The notes: generated by a model from the letters alone, not told the origin. Shown: positions 34,123-42,649, counted from the first letter of the stretch. The stretch: DNA of 64,000 nucleotides from JALHSW01 sp963720675 (GCA_963720675.1 CAVRGH010000002.1:1-64000), one strand, 5' to 3'. Program-made: numbers and translations.

Positions 34123-34548
34123 CTACTCGCTGAGGTTCGTCGCGACCTCGTCGATCGTGAGGGCCATGTTCGCGAGCAGCTGCGTCGCGATCGTCGGCTG
34201 CGTCGCGATCATCGACTTGAACTCCCGCCGACCGATCACCTCGACCGCGACCGGTGTCTTGGCGACGACCGTCGCGGTGCGAGGACGGTCGCTGAGCAGC
34301 GCGATCTCGCCGAAGTAGCTGCCCGAACCCCGCGTGATCACCACTTCACCGTCGATGATGATGTCGACCTCACCGTCGAGGACCACCACGAACTCGTTGC
34401 CGGGCTCGCCCTGCTTGGTCATCTCCTTGCCGGCCGGGAGGTCGAGCCGGGTCGCCAGGTTCGCGATGTGGCTGAGCTCCTTCTTGGTGAGTCCGGAGAA
34501 CAGCGGCACCTGCGCCAGCAGCTCGTCGGTCGTTGGTGTGCCGGCCAT
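34123..34548 (-). CDS. Cyclic-nucleotide-binding-domain protein
   Basis: A 141-residue single-domain CNMP-binding protein without a DNA-binding helix-turn-helix. The beta-roll has KEMTKQGEPGNEFVVVLDGE, the phosphate-binding cassette is GSYFGEIALLSDRPRTATVVA, with GEIAL and R-x-A-T the residues that hold cAMP or cGMP. It could act as a ligand-responsive adaptor, or regulate a partner in trans. Nothing in its neighbours identifies the partner; a convergent UGSC gene ends 23 bases before its stop. Confident as a domain, uncertain as a function. Confidence 0.87.
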   Translation of the reverse strand: MAGTPTTDELLAQVPLFSGLTKKELSHIANLATRLDLPAGKEMTKQGEPGNEFVVVLDGEVDIIIDGEVVITRGSGSYFGEIALLSDRPRTATVVAKTPVAVEVIGRREFKSMIATQPTIATQLLANMALTIDEVATNLSE

Positions 34549-34623
34549 CGTGAGACCCCCCGGTCGTTCCGTCGCGGCAGTCTGCCGCATCACGCGCCGT
34601 CCTGCTCGGCATCGCCCCCTGGG

Positions 34624-34629
34624 TAGGGT
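34624..34629 (+). promoter_or_regulatory. Predicted leaderless -10 element of amidohydrolase A
   Basis: TAGGGT ends six bases before the GTG at 34636. It is identical in sequence and spacing to the element in front of rnd. Confidence 0.5.
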
Positions 34630-34635
34630 CCCGAG

Positions 34636-36067
34636 GTGCCCCCGACCGCGGAGCAGATCCGCTCCCGCCTCGACCACCCGGTCGTCGACGCCGACGGACA
34701 CATCATCGAGTTCATCCCGCTCGTCCGCGATCTCCTCGCCGAGGAGGCGGGGGAGTCCGTCGCCCGGCGGTTCGACGGGGTCGTGGGATCCGCGGAGACG
34801 GTGCGCCGGCTCGACGCGGCGACGCGGCGCGCGCAGGGACTCTCGCGCACGGGTTGGTGGGGTGTCCCGGCCCGCAACTCGCTCGACCGTGCGACGGTGA
34901 TGCTCCCGAAGGCTCCTGTACGACCGGCTCGACGAGATCGGCATCGACGTCGCGATCCTGTACCCGACCGTCGGGCTGATCCCGATGGCACTCGACGACG
35001 AGGAGCTGCGTCGGGCGCTCGCGCGGGCGTGCAATCGCTACTACGCGTCCTGCTATTCGGAGTACGGCGACCGCTTGCTCCCGGTGGGGGTCATCCCCAC
35101 GTACTCACCCGAGGAGGCGATCGCCGAGCTCGAGTACGCGACCAACGACCTGGGGCTGCGCGGGTTCCTGTTCGGCGGGTTGGTCCTTCGACCGGCTCCC
35201 GGGCACGAGGACATCCGTGCCGCGCGCTGGGTCGACGCGCTCGGGCTCGACAGCGCCCACGATTACGACCCGCTCTGGCAACGGTGCGTCGAGCTCGGCG
35301 TTTCCCCGACGTTCCACTCGACCGGCATCGGCTTCGGGAGCCGCACCTCGCCGACGAACTATGTGGCGAACCACATCGGGAACTTCGCGTCCGGCGCGGA
35401 AGCCGTCTGTCGTTCGCTCGTGTTCGGCGGCGTGCCCCGCCGCTTCCCGGACCTCCGGTTCGCGTTCCTCGAGGGTGGTGTGGCGTGGGCGTGCACCCTC
35501 TACGCCGACATCCTCGGGCACTTCGCGAAGCGCAACCGGACCGCGCTCGAGCACTACGACCCACGGATGCTGGACCGAGGGCTGATCGAGGAGCTGGTCC
35601 GGCGCGACGGTCCGGCAACGTTCGTCGAGCGGGTCGATCGCCTCTCCGAGGCGCTCGGCTTCCTCGCCGACCCTGCGGAAGACGAAGGCGGACTCGACGA
35701 GTTCGTCGCGAGCGGGATCACCGCGCCCGAAGACGTCCGGGACGTCTTCACCCGGCAGTTCCACTTCGGGTGCGAAGCCGACGATCCGATGAACGCGTTC
35801 GCGTTCGACGATCGGATCAATCCGCTCGGTGCGCGGCTCCGGGCGATGTTCGCGTCCGACATCGGACACTGGGACGTGCCCGATGTCCTCGGCGTCCTTC
35901 CGGAGGCGTGGGAGCTGGTGGAGGACGGCCACGTCGACGCGGCGGGCTTCAAGGCCTTCACGTTCGACAACGTCGTGTCGTTGTTCGCCGGCACGAACCC
36001 GGCGTTCTTCGACGGGACCGTCGTCGCCGACGCCGCTCGGTCAGTCGAGCTGGAACCCGAACACTGA
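34636..36067 (+). CDS. Amidohydrolase 2-family protein A (one frameshift)
   Basis: Metal-dependent TIM-barrel hydrolase/decarboxylase of the amidohydrolase 2 group. It starts VVDADGHIIEF, the D-x-H metal motif, and later has TFHSTGIGF, FLEGGVAWA and a C-terminal FASDIGHWDVPD with the metal-binding Asp. The frame breaks near 34910-34913 after MLPK, where one extra base separates it from LYDRLDEIGIDVAILYPT. Repaired length is about 477 residues. Such proteins include 2-hydroxymuconate-type decarboxylases and 6-methylsalicylate-type enzymes, so a ring-cleavage or hydroxyacid role is possible. The end overlaps amidohydrolase B. Confidence 0.85.
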
Positions 36068-37111
36068 CGCGGCGGTGCCGCCGACGATCGCCCGGAACTC
36101 GTCGTCGGCGACGTCGTCGAACTGCTTCGCTGCGACCTCCTGCGAGATCGGCCACGTACCTTCGGGGTGCGGGTAGTCGTTGCCCCACATCAAGGTCTCC
36201 ACGCCGGTGATGTGCCGGTTGTTGATCGCGACCGGGTCGTACATGAACGTCGCGTGGCACTGGCGACGGATCAGCTCGCTCGGCTTGATGGAGAGCTGCG
36301 GACGCGCGTACATGTGATGCTTCTCGTAGACCTCGTCGGCCTGCGTCATGATCCAACCGAGCCACGAGGCCCCGGTCTCGACCGTGACGAGGCGGAGCCC
36401 CGGGAAGCGATCGAGTGCTCCGCCCGCCGACATCGCGAGCAGCACCATCGGCCCGTCGAGCTGGGCCCCGAGGATGTAGTTGATGACGGCACCACCAGGT
36501 CCGCGCACGACGCGTGGCTCGTAGCCGGTACCGGAGTGGAAGGTGAGGGGAAGCCCGAGCTCCTCGGCGAAGGCCCAGAAGCGGTCGTACGCACCGTCGT
36601 TGTACGGCCGAGTCGGGACGCGCGCGGGGAGGAACAGTGCCCGGCAACCGCCGTCCGCGAGGCGGGTGGCCTCCGCGAGCGCGTCGTCGAGGTCGAGCAT
36701 CGGGACCAGCCCGACCGCGAGCATTCGGTGCTCGTCGGCGAACATGTCAGTCGCCCAGTCGTTGTAGGCGCGACACAGCTGGAGCTGGAGGGCAGGGTCC
36801 TCGGGGGCGAAGCACGCCTGCAGCGCGAACGTCGGGAAGATCACCTCGGCCGCGACGCCATCACGGGCCTGGTCGCGGATGCGGTCCTCGGTGTCGTAGT
36901 CGCCGATCACCGCGTCCTCGAGCTCCGACGCGGTCATGAGCTTCCGCGGGTCGAGGCCCTCCGTGAACAACGTGCGCCAGCCGTCGCGGTTCTCGATGCG
37001 TGGTGCGCGGTCACGGAACCCGGCGTCGACGCGCTCGGCATAGAGCTCGATCGGCTCAGTGACGTGCGAGTCCGTGGAGATGAACGTCGCGTCACGGTAG
37101 GTCTCGATCAT
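36041..37111 (-). CDS. Amidohydrolase 2-family protein B
   Basis: A 356-residue relative of the preceding gene, intact. Metal motif STDSHVTEP near the N-terminus, LTFHSGTGYEPR in the barrel, VETGASWLGWIM, and WGNDYPHPEGTWP with the second metal Asp. These carry the usual His/Asp set of amidohydrolase 2 enzymes, which act on carbon-carbon or amide bonds of aromatic catabolites. It converges on gene A with a 27-base overlap. Having two unlike copies tail to tail suggests related but not identical substrates. Confidence 0.9.
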   Translation of the reverse strand: MIETYRDATFISTDSHVTEPIELYAERVDAGFRDRAPRIENRDGWRTLFTEGLDPRKLMTASELEDAVIGDYDTEDRIRDQARDGVAAEVIFPTFALQACFAPEDPALQLQLCRAYNDWATDMFADEHRMLAVGLVPMLDLDDALAEATRLADGGCRALFLPARVPTRPYNDGAYDRFWAFAEELGLPLTFHSGTGYEPRVVRGPGGAVINYILGAQLDGPMVLLAMSAGGALDRFPGLRLVTVETGASWLGWIMTQADEVYEKHHMYARPQLSIKPSELIRRQCHATFMYDPVAINNRHITGVETLMWGNDYPHPEGTWPISQEVAAKQFDDVADDEFRAIVGGTAASVFGFQLD

Positions 37112-37231
37112 GCCGTCGTCCCCCGATCCGGACCCGAACGTCGGGCGTGCGCTCCGTGCGCGGCGGTGTCCGGTCGACGAGCGACTCGGATCCGTCCGCG
37201 AACGGTAGCGCAGCCGTGCCCGGGGAGGTGA

Positions 37232-37501
37232 TCAGGTGCGTCGATCGGGCGGGACCGGAGTCGGGATCGGGTGCACGGTGTCCTCCGACCGGCGTCGTTC
37301 GACTCCGTCCGACGCTCGTGCCGAGTCGGGCGCCGAGGCGTCCGTGGTGAACGGCGGATCACCGTCCACGGTGTCACCGAAGAGCTCCTCGATCCGGCGC
37401 CGCAGGCGCCGACGGCGAGTGATCCCCGACGCCGGGTCCGCGTAGTACGCAGCTGCCGCGCCGAGCGCGATCCACGGTGCTCGCTTGACGAGTCGAAGCA
37501 T
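37232..37501 (-). CDS. Small protein with N-terminal helix and basic segment
   Basis: 89 residues. A short hydrophobic helix (APWIALGAAAAYYADPASG) leads into a basic stretch RRRRLRRRIEELFG and then a disordered acidic tail. The YADPASG(I)xRR pattern resembles small membrane-surface proteins near stress genes in actinobacteria, but I know no named function. The GAGGGAG sequence before the ATG is a good ribosome site. It sits 36 bases downstream of the GPGG-motif gene on the same strand and probably shares its SigF-type promoter. The 37112-37231 gap shows nothing. Confidence 0.62.
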   Translation of the reverse strand: MLRLVKRAPWIALGAAAAYYADPASGITRRRRLRRRIEELFGDTVDGDPPFTTDASAPDSARASDGVERRRSEDTVHPIPTPVPPDRRT

Positions 37502-37537
37502 GTCGTCCCTCTCTCCCTCGGTCGTGCAGGCGTCGCG

Positions 37538-37681
37538 TCAGGTGAAGACGCTGACGCCGCCGGGCCCGACGAGCAGGCCGATGATCACGAGCGCGATGCC
37601 GTATCCGACCGCCCCGCGCACGAGTGCGACGATCCCACTGACGACCAGGACCACCGCGATGAGCCACAGGATGAAGTCCAC
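37538..37681 (-). CDS. GPGG-motif small membrane protein
   Basis: A 47-residue microprotein, too short for routine gene callers. It starts at a GTG and reads a single helix-rich sequence: VDFILWLIAVVLVVSGIVAL, a short loop with VRGAVGYG, a second hydrophobic segment and the C-terminal signature LLVGPGGVSVF. This is the actinobacterial GPGG-motif family. GAAGGGAAG lies before the start. A SigF-type promoter (GTTT, 16 bases, GGGTAG) is located at 37730-37755, which fits a role in the stress response or envelope. Molecular function is unknown. Confidence 0.8.
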   Translation of the reverse strand: MDFILWLIAVVLVVSGIVALVRGAVGYGIALVIIGLLVGPGGVSVFT

Positions 37682-37729
37682 CGAAACTTCCCTTCGTTTG
37701 GTGTTGCTCGGATGTTGCGATATCGGGGT

Positions 37730-37755
37730 CTACCCAGCCCGAGTCGCGAGCAAAC
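37730..37755 (-). promoter_or_regulatory. Candidate SigF/SigB-type promoter before the GPGG gene
   Basis: On the minus strand GTTT (37752-37755) and GGGTAG (37730-37735) are 16 bases apart. The known consensus for SigF/SigB-type factors is GTTT, about 14-17 bases, GGGTAT or GGGTAC. Transcription would start about 40 bases upstream of the GTG at 37681. Confidence 0.6.
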
Positions 37756-37779
37756 ACGAAGCCGCGTCGAGGGCGACGC

Positions 37780-39303
37780 TCAGTTGCGGCGCGGCGCGCG
37801 TGGTCCGCGGCACACGAGCACGATCGTCACGTCGTCGGGGATGCGACCGTGCTGGTACGCGCGCACGTCGTCGAGGCACCGCTTGGCGATCGCGTCGGCC
37901 TCGTCGCACGACGAGCCACACACCAGATCGGTGAGCCGCTCGACGCCGAACTCGCGTCGATCGACGTCGCGCGCCTCGATGAGTCCGTCGGTGTAGAGCG
38001 CCAGGGTGTCCCCGGGATCGATCGTGGCCCGCTGTGTCGACCAGGTCGCTCCCGCAATGGGCCCGACGATCGGGCCGGTCGGCGTGAGTTCGCGTGCGAC
38101 GGTGTCGTCGCAGAGCAGGCCCGGTGGGTGGCCGGCGTTCGCGAAGTCGATCGTGCCGGAGTCGAGCGCGATCGTGGCGACGAACGCCGACAGGAACACC
38201 TCGTTGCCGAGGTCGTCGAGCTGCGCGCTCGCGAACTCGATCGCAGGCCCGGGCTCGAGGCCGTTGCGGAGCGCGGCCCGGAGGAGCTCCTTGCACCGAA
38301 GCGCCAGGACCCCCGAGACGGCGCCGTGGCCCGAGATGTCGACCAGCACCACATGGAAGCGGTTCTCGTCGATGCGCATCACGTCGTAGCAGTCGCCGGC
38401 GACGAGGCCCTCGGCCGGCCGCAGCTCGGCCGCCACGGTCCAGCCGTCAGGGAGCTCGCCGACCTCCGTCTCGAGCTGTGACCGGAGGGTGAGCACGACA
38501 GACGCGCTCTGCTCGATCGCTTCGCGCGCGTGGATCGCCTCGAGGCGAGCGGTCACGAGCTGCAGGCGCATGTCCTCGACGGCAGTCCCGAGGCGGGCGA
38601 TGTCGGCGGGGCCACGGGTCGAGACGGTCGCGTCGAGCGCTCCGGTGCGGGCCGCGCGCACCGTGAGGCCGAGGTTGTCGAGGGGGACCGTGATCCACCG
38701 GCGGGCGAGCCAGGCGGCGACGACCGTCCACAAGAGGACGACGCCCAGGACGATGGCGAAGACGATGTTCAGCCGGTCGCGCAGGTCGTCGACCTGGACG
38801 TTCGCTCGCGCGTTGAGCGCGACCGTGGTGCGGTCGAGACGGCCGACGCGGCTGCGCAGGGTGTCGAAGCGTGCCTTGCCCGTACCGGTCGCGACCGCTG
38901 CTGCCGCTGCGTCTTCCCCCTGGGACTTCCGGAGCGCGATCTCCGGGCGGGCGGCGTCGTTCTCCCAGCGCACCCACGCGCGGCGGACGTCGGCGACGAG
39001 CGGGATGAGCCGATCGGTTCGGAACTCAGGGCTCCGCAGGAGTCGTGCGGCCGTCTCGTGGCCCTGCTCGAACGGCGTGAGGAACGACGGTTCCCCCGTG
39101 AGCAGGAAGCCACGCTCGCCCGTCTCCTGATCGCTGAACGCCGTGCGCAGCTGGATGACGCGCTCGCGCGCGATGCCCGTCGAGCGCTCGCGGTCGCGTA
39201 ACGAGTCGCGGTCCTGCGTCGCGAGCACGAGGGTGGTGCCGCCGACCAGGAGGATCGCTGCGTAGACGAGGAAGACTCCCAGGAGTCGGCGATGCACGGA
39301 CAC
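37780..39303 (-). CDS. Membrane-bound PP2C/SpoIIE-type phosphatase (RsbU-like)
   Basis: A 507-residue protein. N-terminal helix (about 9-29), a CHASE3-like helical sensing region with SDQETGERGFLLTGEPSFL, a second helix (about 178-200), a HAMP segment, a short linker coil, and a PP2C-like SpoIIE phosphatase domain: GDCYDVMRI, DISGHGAVSG, NAGHPPGLL, YTDGLIEARD and PDDVTIVLV hold the metal-binding acids. It should dephosphorylate a STAS anti-anti-sigma factor and so free SigF when the CHASE3 domain senses stress. It is 24 bases downstream of an RsbW-like gene. Confidence 0.9.
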   Translation of the reverse strand: MSVHRRLLGVFLVYAAILLVGGTTLVLATQDRDSLRDRERSTGIARERVIQLRTAFSDQETGERGFLLTGEPSFLTPFEQGHETAARLLRSPEFRTDRLIPLVADVRRAWVRWENDAARPEIALRKSQGEDAAAAAVATGTGKARFDTLRSRVGRLDRTTVALNARANVQVDDLRDRLNIVFAIVLGVVLLWTVVAAWLARRWITVPLDNLGLTVRAARTGALDATVSTRGPADIARLGTAVEDMRLQLVTARLEAIHAREAIEQSASVVLTLRSQLETEVGELPDGWTVAAELRPAEGLVAGDCYDVMRIDENRFHVVLVDISGHGAVSGVLALRCKELLRAALRNGLEPGPAIEFASAQLDDLGNEVFLSAFVATIALDSGTIDFANAGHPPGLLCDDTVARELTPTGPIVGPIAGATWSTQRATIDPGDTLALYTDGLIEARDVDRREFGVERLTDLVCGSSCDEADAIAKRCLDDVRAYQHGRIPDDVTIVLVCRGPRAPRRN

Positions 39304-39327
39304 GAGGGCATCGTACCGACGACCTGC

Positions 39328-39699
39328 TCAGGAGCTTCCCTGCACCGCCCCCCGCTTGGCGAGACGGAACCAGGCGTGACCTTCGTGATCGCCGTACTCG
39401 TGCTCGTCGGTGACTGCCGTCACGATCGCCGAGGAGATCTCGGACGGGTGCGCATTGCCCGGCGCGGATCCTTCGCCGAGCGCGACCACGGTGCCGTCCG
39501 AGGTCTCGAACGTGATGGTGGCGGTGCCAGATCCTTCCAGGAGCCGTTGGCACAGCTCGTCGAGTCCGATGCGCAGGTCGTCGATCTCCTCGAACGTGAA
39601 CCCCGCCCGGCTCCCTGCGTCGGCCGCGGCAAGGCGCGCGAGGCGCAGGAACGACGGGTCGGCGGGGAAGGTGAGCACGACGCGGCTCACTGCGGGCAT
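39328..39699 (-). CDS. Degenerate RsbW-like protein 1
   Basis: A 123-residue protein resembling the N-terminal half of GHKL anti-sigma kinases: PADPSFLRLARLAAADAGSR and DDLRIGLDELCQRLLE. The expected N-box Asn (E-x3-N) is absent (E-x3-R) and no DxGxG G-box is found, so ATP hydrolysis or kinase activity is doubtful. It resembles the protein at 40110 more than the canonical RsbW at 41244. The GAGGAG before the ATG is a good ribosome site. Possibly binds STAS or sigma without phosphorylating. Confidence 0.68.
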   Translation of the reverse strand: MPAVSRVVLTFPADPSFLRLARLAAADAGSRAGFTFEEIDDLRIGLDELCQRLLEGSGTATITFETSDGTVVALGEGSAPGNAHPSEISSAIVTAVTDEHEYGDHEGHAWFRLAKRGAVQGSS

Positions 39700-39783
39700 G
39701 CAGGCTCCTCGGGTCGTGAGGATGTTGGCCCGAACGCGCACCGCTGCTCAAACGCGCGCCGGGCGCCGGTCACGAGCGACCGA

Positions 39784-39999
39784 TCACGTGATGCGGCCTT
39801 CACCCTCTTGGTGGGCACCACGCTCGGCCATCTCGCGCTCGTGCTCGGCCACGTCGGGGTCGAGCGACTGTTGCTCGGCCTTGTGCGCTTCCTCGTCGGT
39901 CGGCGGCCGGTCGGCACCGGCGCGGACCTGGGCGTCCTGTTGCTCTTCGGCTCGGGTCGCCGAATCGGGTCGGATCGGTGTGGTTCCGGGGTCTGGCAT
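39784..39999 (-). CDS. Small acidic, Gln/Glu-rich protein
   Basis: 71 residues, charged and probably disordered (RAEEQQDAQVRAG, EEAHKAEQQ). No family can be named. It is supported as real by a strong GGAGGAG site seven bases before the ATG and by a SigF-type promoter at 40040-40066. It is the first gene of an operon leading to the RsbW-like and RsbU-like genes, so its product may be a general-stress protein or regulator. Confidence 0.55.
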   Translation of the reverse strand: MPDPGTTPIRPDSATRAEEQQDAQVRAGADRPPTDEEAHKAEQQSLDPDVAEHEREMAERGAHQEGEGRIT

Positions 40000-40039
40000 G
40001 GGTCACTCCTCCAGAGACGAGGTCGGGTGCACTGCAGGA

Positions 40040-40066
40040 GTACCCCGGGGGGATCCGTCCGAATCC
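40040..40066 (-). promoter_or_regulatory. Candidate SigF/SigB-type promoter before the stress operon
   Basis: Minus strand GGATT (40062-40066), 16 bases, GGGTAC (40040-40045). The -10 is a perfect SigF-type sequence; the -35 differs from GGTTT by one base. The start would lie about 35 bases before the ATG at 39999. Confidence 0.55.
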
Positions 40067-40109
40067 TCTCGCGCATGGATTCGGGCGGGCCTGGGTACGG
40101 TCCGGTGCA

Positions 40110-40504
40110 ATGGACGACCTGCTCGAGATCGAGGTAGCGGCGGACGCGGCCAGCCTGCGCATGGTGCGGCTGGTGGCCCTCGACGCGGCCGAGCGCGCCG
40201 GCCTCGACTGCGACGCTTCGGACGACCTGAGGCTCGGGGTGGAAGAGCTGTGCCTCGCCGCGGTCGCGGCCGCTCCCACAGCGATGCCGGCCGACTGGGG
40301 CTCCGGTTCCGGGTGTCGGCGGGTGCCGTGATCGTCCACGGCGTGGCGCGGCTCGGCAGCGACCGGGTCGAGGTCGGTCTGAGTCGTGTGGGGATGGCCA
40401 TCCTGGCCATCGTCGTCGACCAGTACGAGCTCGTCGACGTGGACGGGGTCGTGCGCTTCGCGCTGGTCAAGCACAAGGTCGCGCTCGAGGCGGTGGCGTC
40501 GTGA
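40110..40504 (+). CDS. Degenerate RsbW-like protein 2 (one frameshift)
   Basis: About 131 residues after repair. The first half, AADAASLRMVRLVALDAAERAG and DDLRLGVEELCLAAV, is clearly paralogous to the protein at 39328. The frame shifts near 40283-40290, and GRLGLRFRVSAGAVIVHG continues to the stop at 40502-40504. The N-box Asn is missing here too. It stands immediately before sigF with a GTGA overlap, the place of the anti-sigma factor in other actinobacteria, so it may be the direct SigF binder. Its ATG follows GGGTAC and TACGGT elements at 40093-40101, consistent with a near-leaderless, possibly self-regulated transcript. Confidence 0.72.
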
Positions 40505-41247
40505 CCGACGCGACCGGTCCGGCGACCGATGCGCCGCGGGTCCTCGATCCCCGGTTCGCCGAGTACCGGGAGAGTGGTGAGGTTCGGCTCCGCGACGAGC
40601 TCGTCGAGGCGAACATCGGGCTCGCGCGCCATCTCGCGCGCCGCTTCGCCCATCGTGGCGAACCCCAGGACGAGCTCGAGCAGGTGGCGCTCGTCGGGCT
40701 CCTGAAGTCGGTCGAGCGGTTCGATCCCGACCGAGGTGCACAGTTCTCCACGTTCGCGGTTCCCACCATCGTCGGTGAGCTGAAGCGTCACTTCCGCGAC
40801 CGGGGCTGGGCGGTGCGCGTCCCGCGACGCGTCCAGGAGCTGTACCTGGAGGTCGGCGCCACCGTCGCCCGGCTCAGCCAGGACCTCGGCCACTCACCGA
40901 CTCCGGCCGAGGTCGCGAGTGCGGTCGGTGTGCCGGTCGAGACGGTGATCGAGGCGCTCGAGGCCGGAGACCTCTACCACCTCTCCTCCCTCGACGAGCC
41001 GGGCGAGCAGGGTCGACCGCGTGATCCTGCCGCTCCGGACCAGTTCGTGCCGTTGGAGCAGCGGATGGCGATCGAGGAGATGCTGGCAACGCTGCCGGCA
41101 CGCGATCGCCTCATCATCGAGCTGCGCTTCTTCGAAGGTCTCACGCAGTCCGAGATCGCGGCACGCGTGGGGATCAGCCAGATGCATGTGTCGCGGTTGC
41201 TGACGCGCAGCCTGCAATCATTGCGGAGTCAAGCTGACGCGCCATGA
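40501..41247 (+). CDS. sigF: RNA polymerase sigma factor, SigB/SigF/SigG type
   Basis: A 248-residue group 3 sigma factor. Region 2 contains NIGLARHLARRFAHRG, LVGLLKSVERFDPDRG and FSTFAVPTIVGELKRHF, region 3 DLGHSPTPAEVASAVG, and region 4 LPARDRLIIELRFFEGLTQS with a helix-turn-helix that would read GGTTT/GTTT -35 boxes. It is the likely reader of the three SigF-type promoters in this island. The GTG at 40501 overlaps the upstream stop, and the stop overlaps the RsbW start, so four genes appear coupled. Confidence 0.93.
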   Translation: MTDATGPATDAPRVLDPRFAEYRESGEVRLRDELVEANIGLARHLARRFAHRGEPQDELEQVALVGLLKSVERFDPDRGAQFSTFAVPTIVGELKRHFRDRGWAVRVPRRVQELYLEVGATVARLSQDLGHSPTPAEVASAVGVPVETVIEALEAGDLYHLSSLDEPGEQGRPRDPAAPDQFVPLEQRMAIEEMLATLPARDRLIIELRFFEGLTQSEIAARVGISQMHVSRLLTRSLQSLRSQADAP

Positions 41248-41633
41248 CCGAACTGCTCGAGACCTCCGCGAACTTCGCTGCCGCTCCCGAATCGGCTGCG
41301 GCGGCCCGGGAGCTCGTGGGCGAATCCTTGCGGCAGCGCGGTTGCGCACCGGAGACGATCGACACCGCGGCGCTCTTGACCAGCGAGGTGGCGACGAATG
41401 CGGTCGTCCACGCCCGTACCGGCTTCCGACTCCGAATCAGAGTGACCGAAGCGGTCATTCGGGTCGAGGTCGACGACGAGGGGATGGGCGCAGCCGTGCT
41501 CACCTACGCTGACCATGACGAGGTGCGTGGCCGAGGCCTGTACATCGTCGACGCTCTGGCCGATCGCTGGGGTGACGAACGACGGCCCGGAGGTCGGCAT
41601 CGAGTCTGGTTCGAGCTGCGGGCGCAGTCGTGA
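41244..41633 (+). CDS. RsbW-type anti-sigma serine kinase
   Basis: A 129-residue GHKL ATPase with the intact motif set: N-box LLTSEVATNAVVHA with the Mg-binding Asn, G-box VEVDDEGMG, and the late RGRGLYIVDALADRWG. This is the canonical anti-sigma kinase of the island: it binds SigF and phosphorylates the STAS protein encoded next. Translation is coupled to sigF at the front and to the STAS gene at the back (possible GTGA start at 41630). Confidence 0.88.
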   Translation: MTELLETSANFAAAPESAAAARELVGESLRQRGCAPETIDTAALLTSEVATNAVVHARTGFRLRIRVTEAVIRVEVDDEGMGAAVLTYADHDEVRGRGLYIVDALADRWGDERRPGGRHRVWFELRAQS

Positions 41634-41677
41634 ACCCGCGTCGCCGCCAGGAACCTACCGACGAAGAGGAGATCAAG

Positions 41678-42013
41678 GTGTCCGATGACCCCGGCGATCT
41701 CGAGTTCGAGATCACCAAAGAAGCGGACGGCGGCAATGTCGCCGTCCGGGTCCGTGGTGACGTCGACGTTGCGACGTCACCACGCCTTCGCGAGGCCCTG
41801 CACCAGGCGATCGGCTCCGGTGCCTCTGCGGTCGTCGTCGACATGCACCGCATGGACTTCATCGACTCTGCCGGGCTCGGTGTGCTGATCGGCGCGCTCA
41901 AGCAGGCGAAGGAGCACGAGGTCGAGCTCGTGCTCCGGGGGCTCCAGCCGTCGCCCAGCAAGGTGTTCGCCATCACCGGCCTCGACGCGGTGTTCACGAT
42001 CGAGGTCGACTGA
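41678..42013 (+). CDS. STAS-domain anti-anti-sigma factor
   Basis: A 111-residue STAS protein. The phosphorylatable Ser is in FIDSAGLGVLIGALK, preceded by AVVVDMHRMD, and the end VFAITGLDAVFTIE is typical of SpoIIAA/RsbV. It would release SigF by binding unphosphorylated to RsbW. Start chosen at the GTG 41678 with GAGGAG eight bases upstream; the GTG at 41630 (overlapping the RsbW stop) would add 16 charged residues. Phosphatase for it is probably the gene at 37780. Confidence 0.88.
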   Translation: MSDDPGDLEFEITKEADGGNVAVRVRGDVDVATSPRLREALHQAIGSGASAVVVDMHRMDFIDSAGLGVLIGALKQAKEHEVELVLRGLQPSPSKVFAITGLDAVFTIEVD

Positions 42014-42067
42014 GCGAGCTCCTCGGGGCGAGCAAGCCGGAGCTCCCGGCGGCACGGGGATCGGGCG

Positions 42068-42271
42068 CTAGGACTTGTCGCCCTTGGATCGGAGCTTGTC
42101 CTTCGCGTCGTCGACCACGTTGCCGATCTTGTCGGCGACGTCGCCGACCTTCTCCTTGACCGACGCGCCCGCGCGGTCCAACTTGCCTTCGCGCTTCAGG
42201 TCCTCGTCGTCCGTCAGGTCGCCGGCCGCTTCCTTCACTCGTCCCTTGGCTTCGTCGAGCTGCTCACCCAT
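42068..42271 (-). CDS. CsbD-family stress protein
   Basis: A 67-residue CsbD-like protein, a helical hydrophilic stress protein of unknown mechanism. The EAKGRVKEAAGDLTDDEDLK and GKLDRAGASVKEKVGDVADK regions are typical. GAGGAGG precedes the ATG at 42271. The STAS gene upstream stays open into this frame, see the next entry. CsbD genes are classic SigB-type stress regulon members, and a candidate promoter lies upstream. Confidence 0.86.
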   Translation of the reverse strand: MGEQLDEAKGRVKEAAGDLTDDEDLKREGKLDRAGASVKEKVGDVADKIGNVVDDAKDKLRSKGDKS

Positions 42272-42649
42272 GACATCTCCTCCTCTGGTTGGCTGGTCGC
42301 TCAGAGGTTCCCCACCGGGAGCAGTGGAGAAACCCCTCGTCGATGCCGCCGAGCGCACGCAGTGCTGCTCGCGGACCGCCTGTTCGAGCATCACCGCGCG
42401 GCAGTGGTCAGGGATGCCGCGGAAGATCACGTGTCGGCCCTGCGATCCGCGTGACCGTCGGAACTCCAGCAGGGTCGACGCACCGGCGGCGCCGAGCTCC
42501 TCGAGGTGCTCGCACTCCAGGATGACGTCGCCGCTGAGCTCGTCGAGGTGCTGTGCGAGGAACTCCGTGTCCTCACCGCTGAAGCGGCCGACGAGTGCTG
42601 CGGTCGACTGGCCCTTCGCGAACGACAAGATCGAGATGGCGCCGTCCAT
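42272..42649 (-). CDS. Second STAS-like protein, open into csbD
   Basis: A STAS-like protein starting MDGAISILSFAKGQSTAAL, with LDELSGDVILECEHLEELG and AAGASTLLEFRRSRG, where the usual D-S acceptor is replaced by GAAG; so it is unlikely to be phosphorylated on that Ser. The body is about 100 residues, but no stop separates it from the CsbD start, giving a 193-residue open frame. Because CsbD has its own strong ribosome site, a lost stop from an indel is likelier than a real fusion. Confidence 0.65.
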
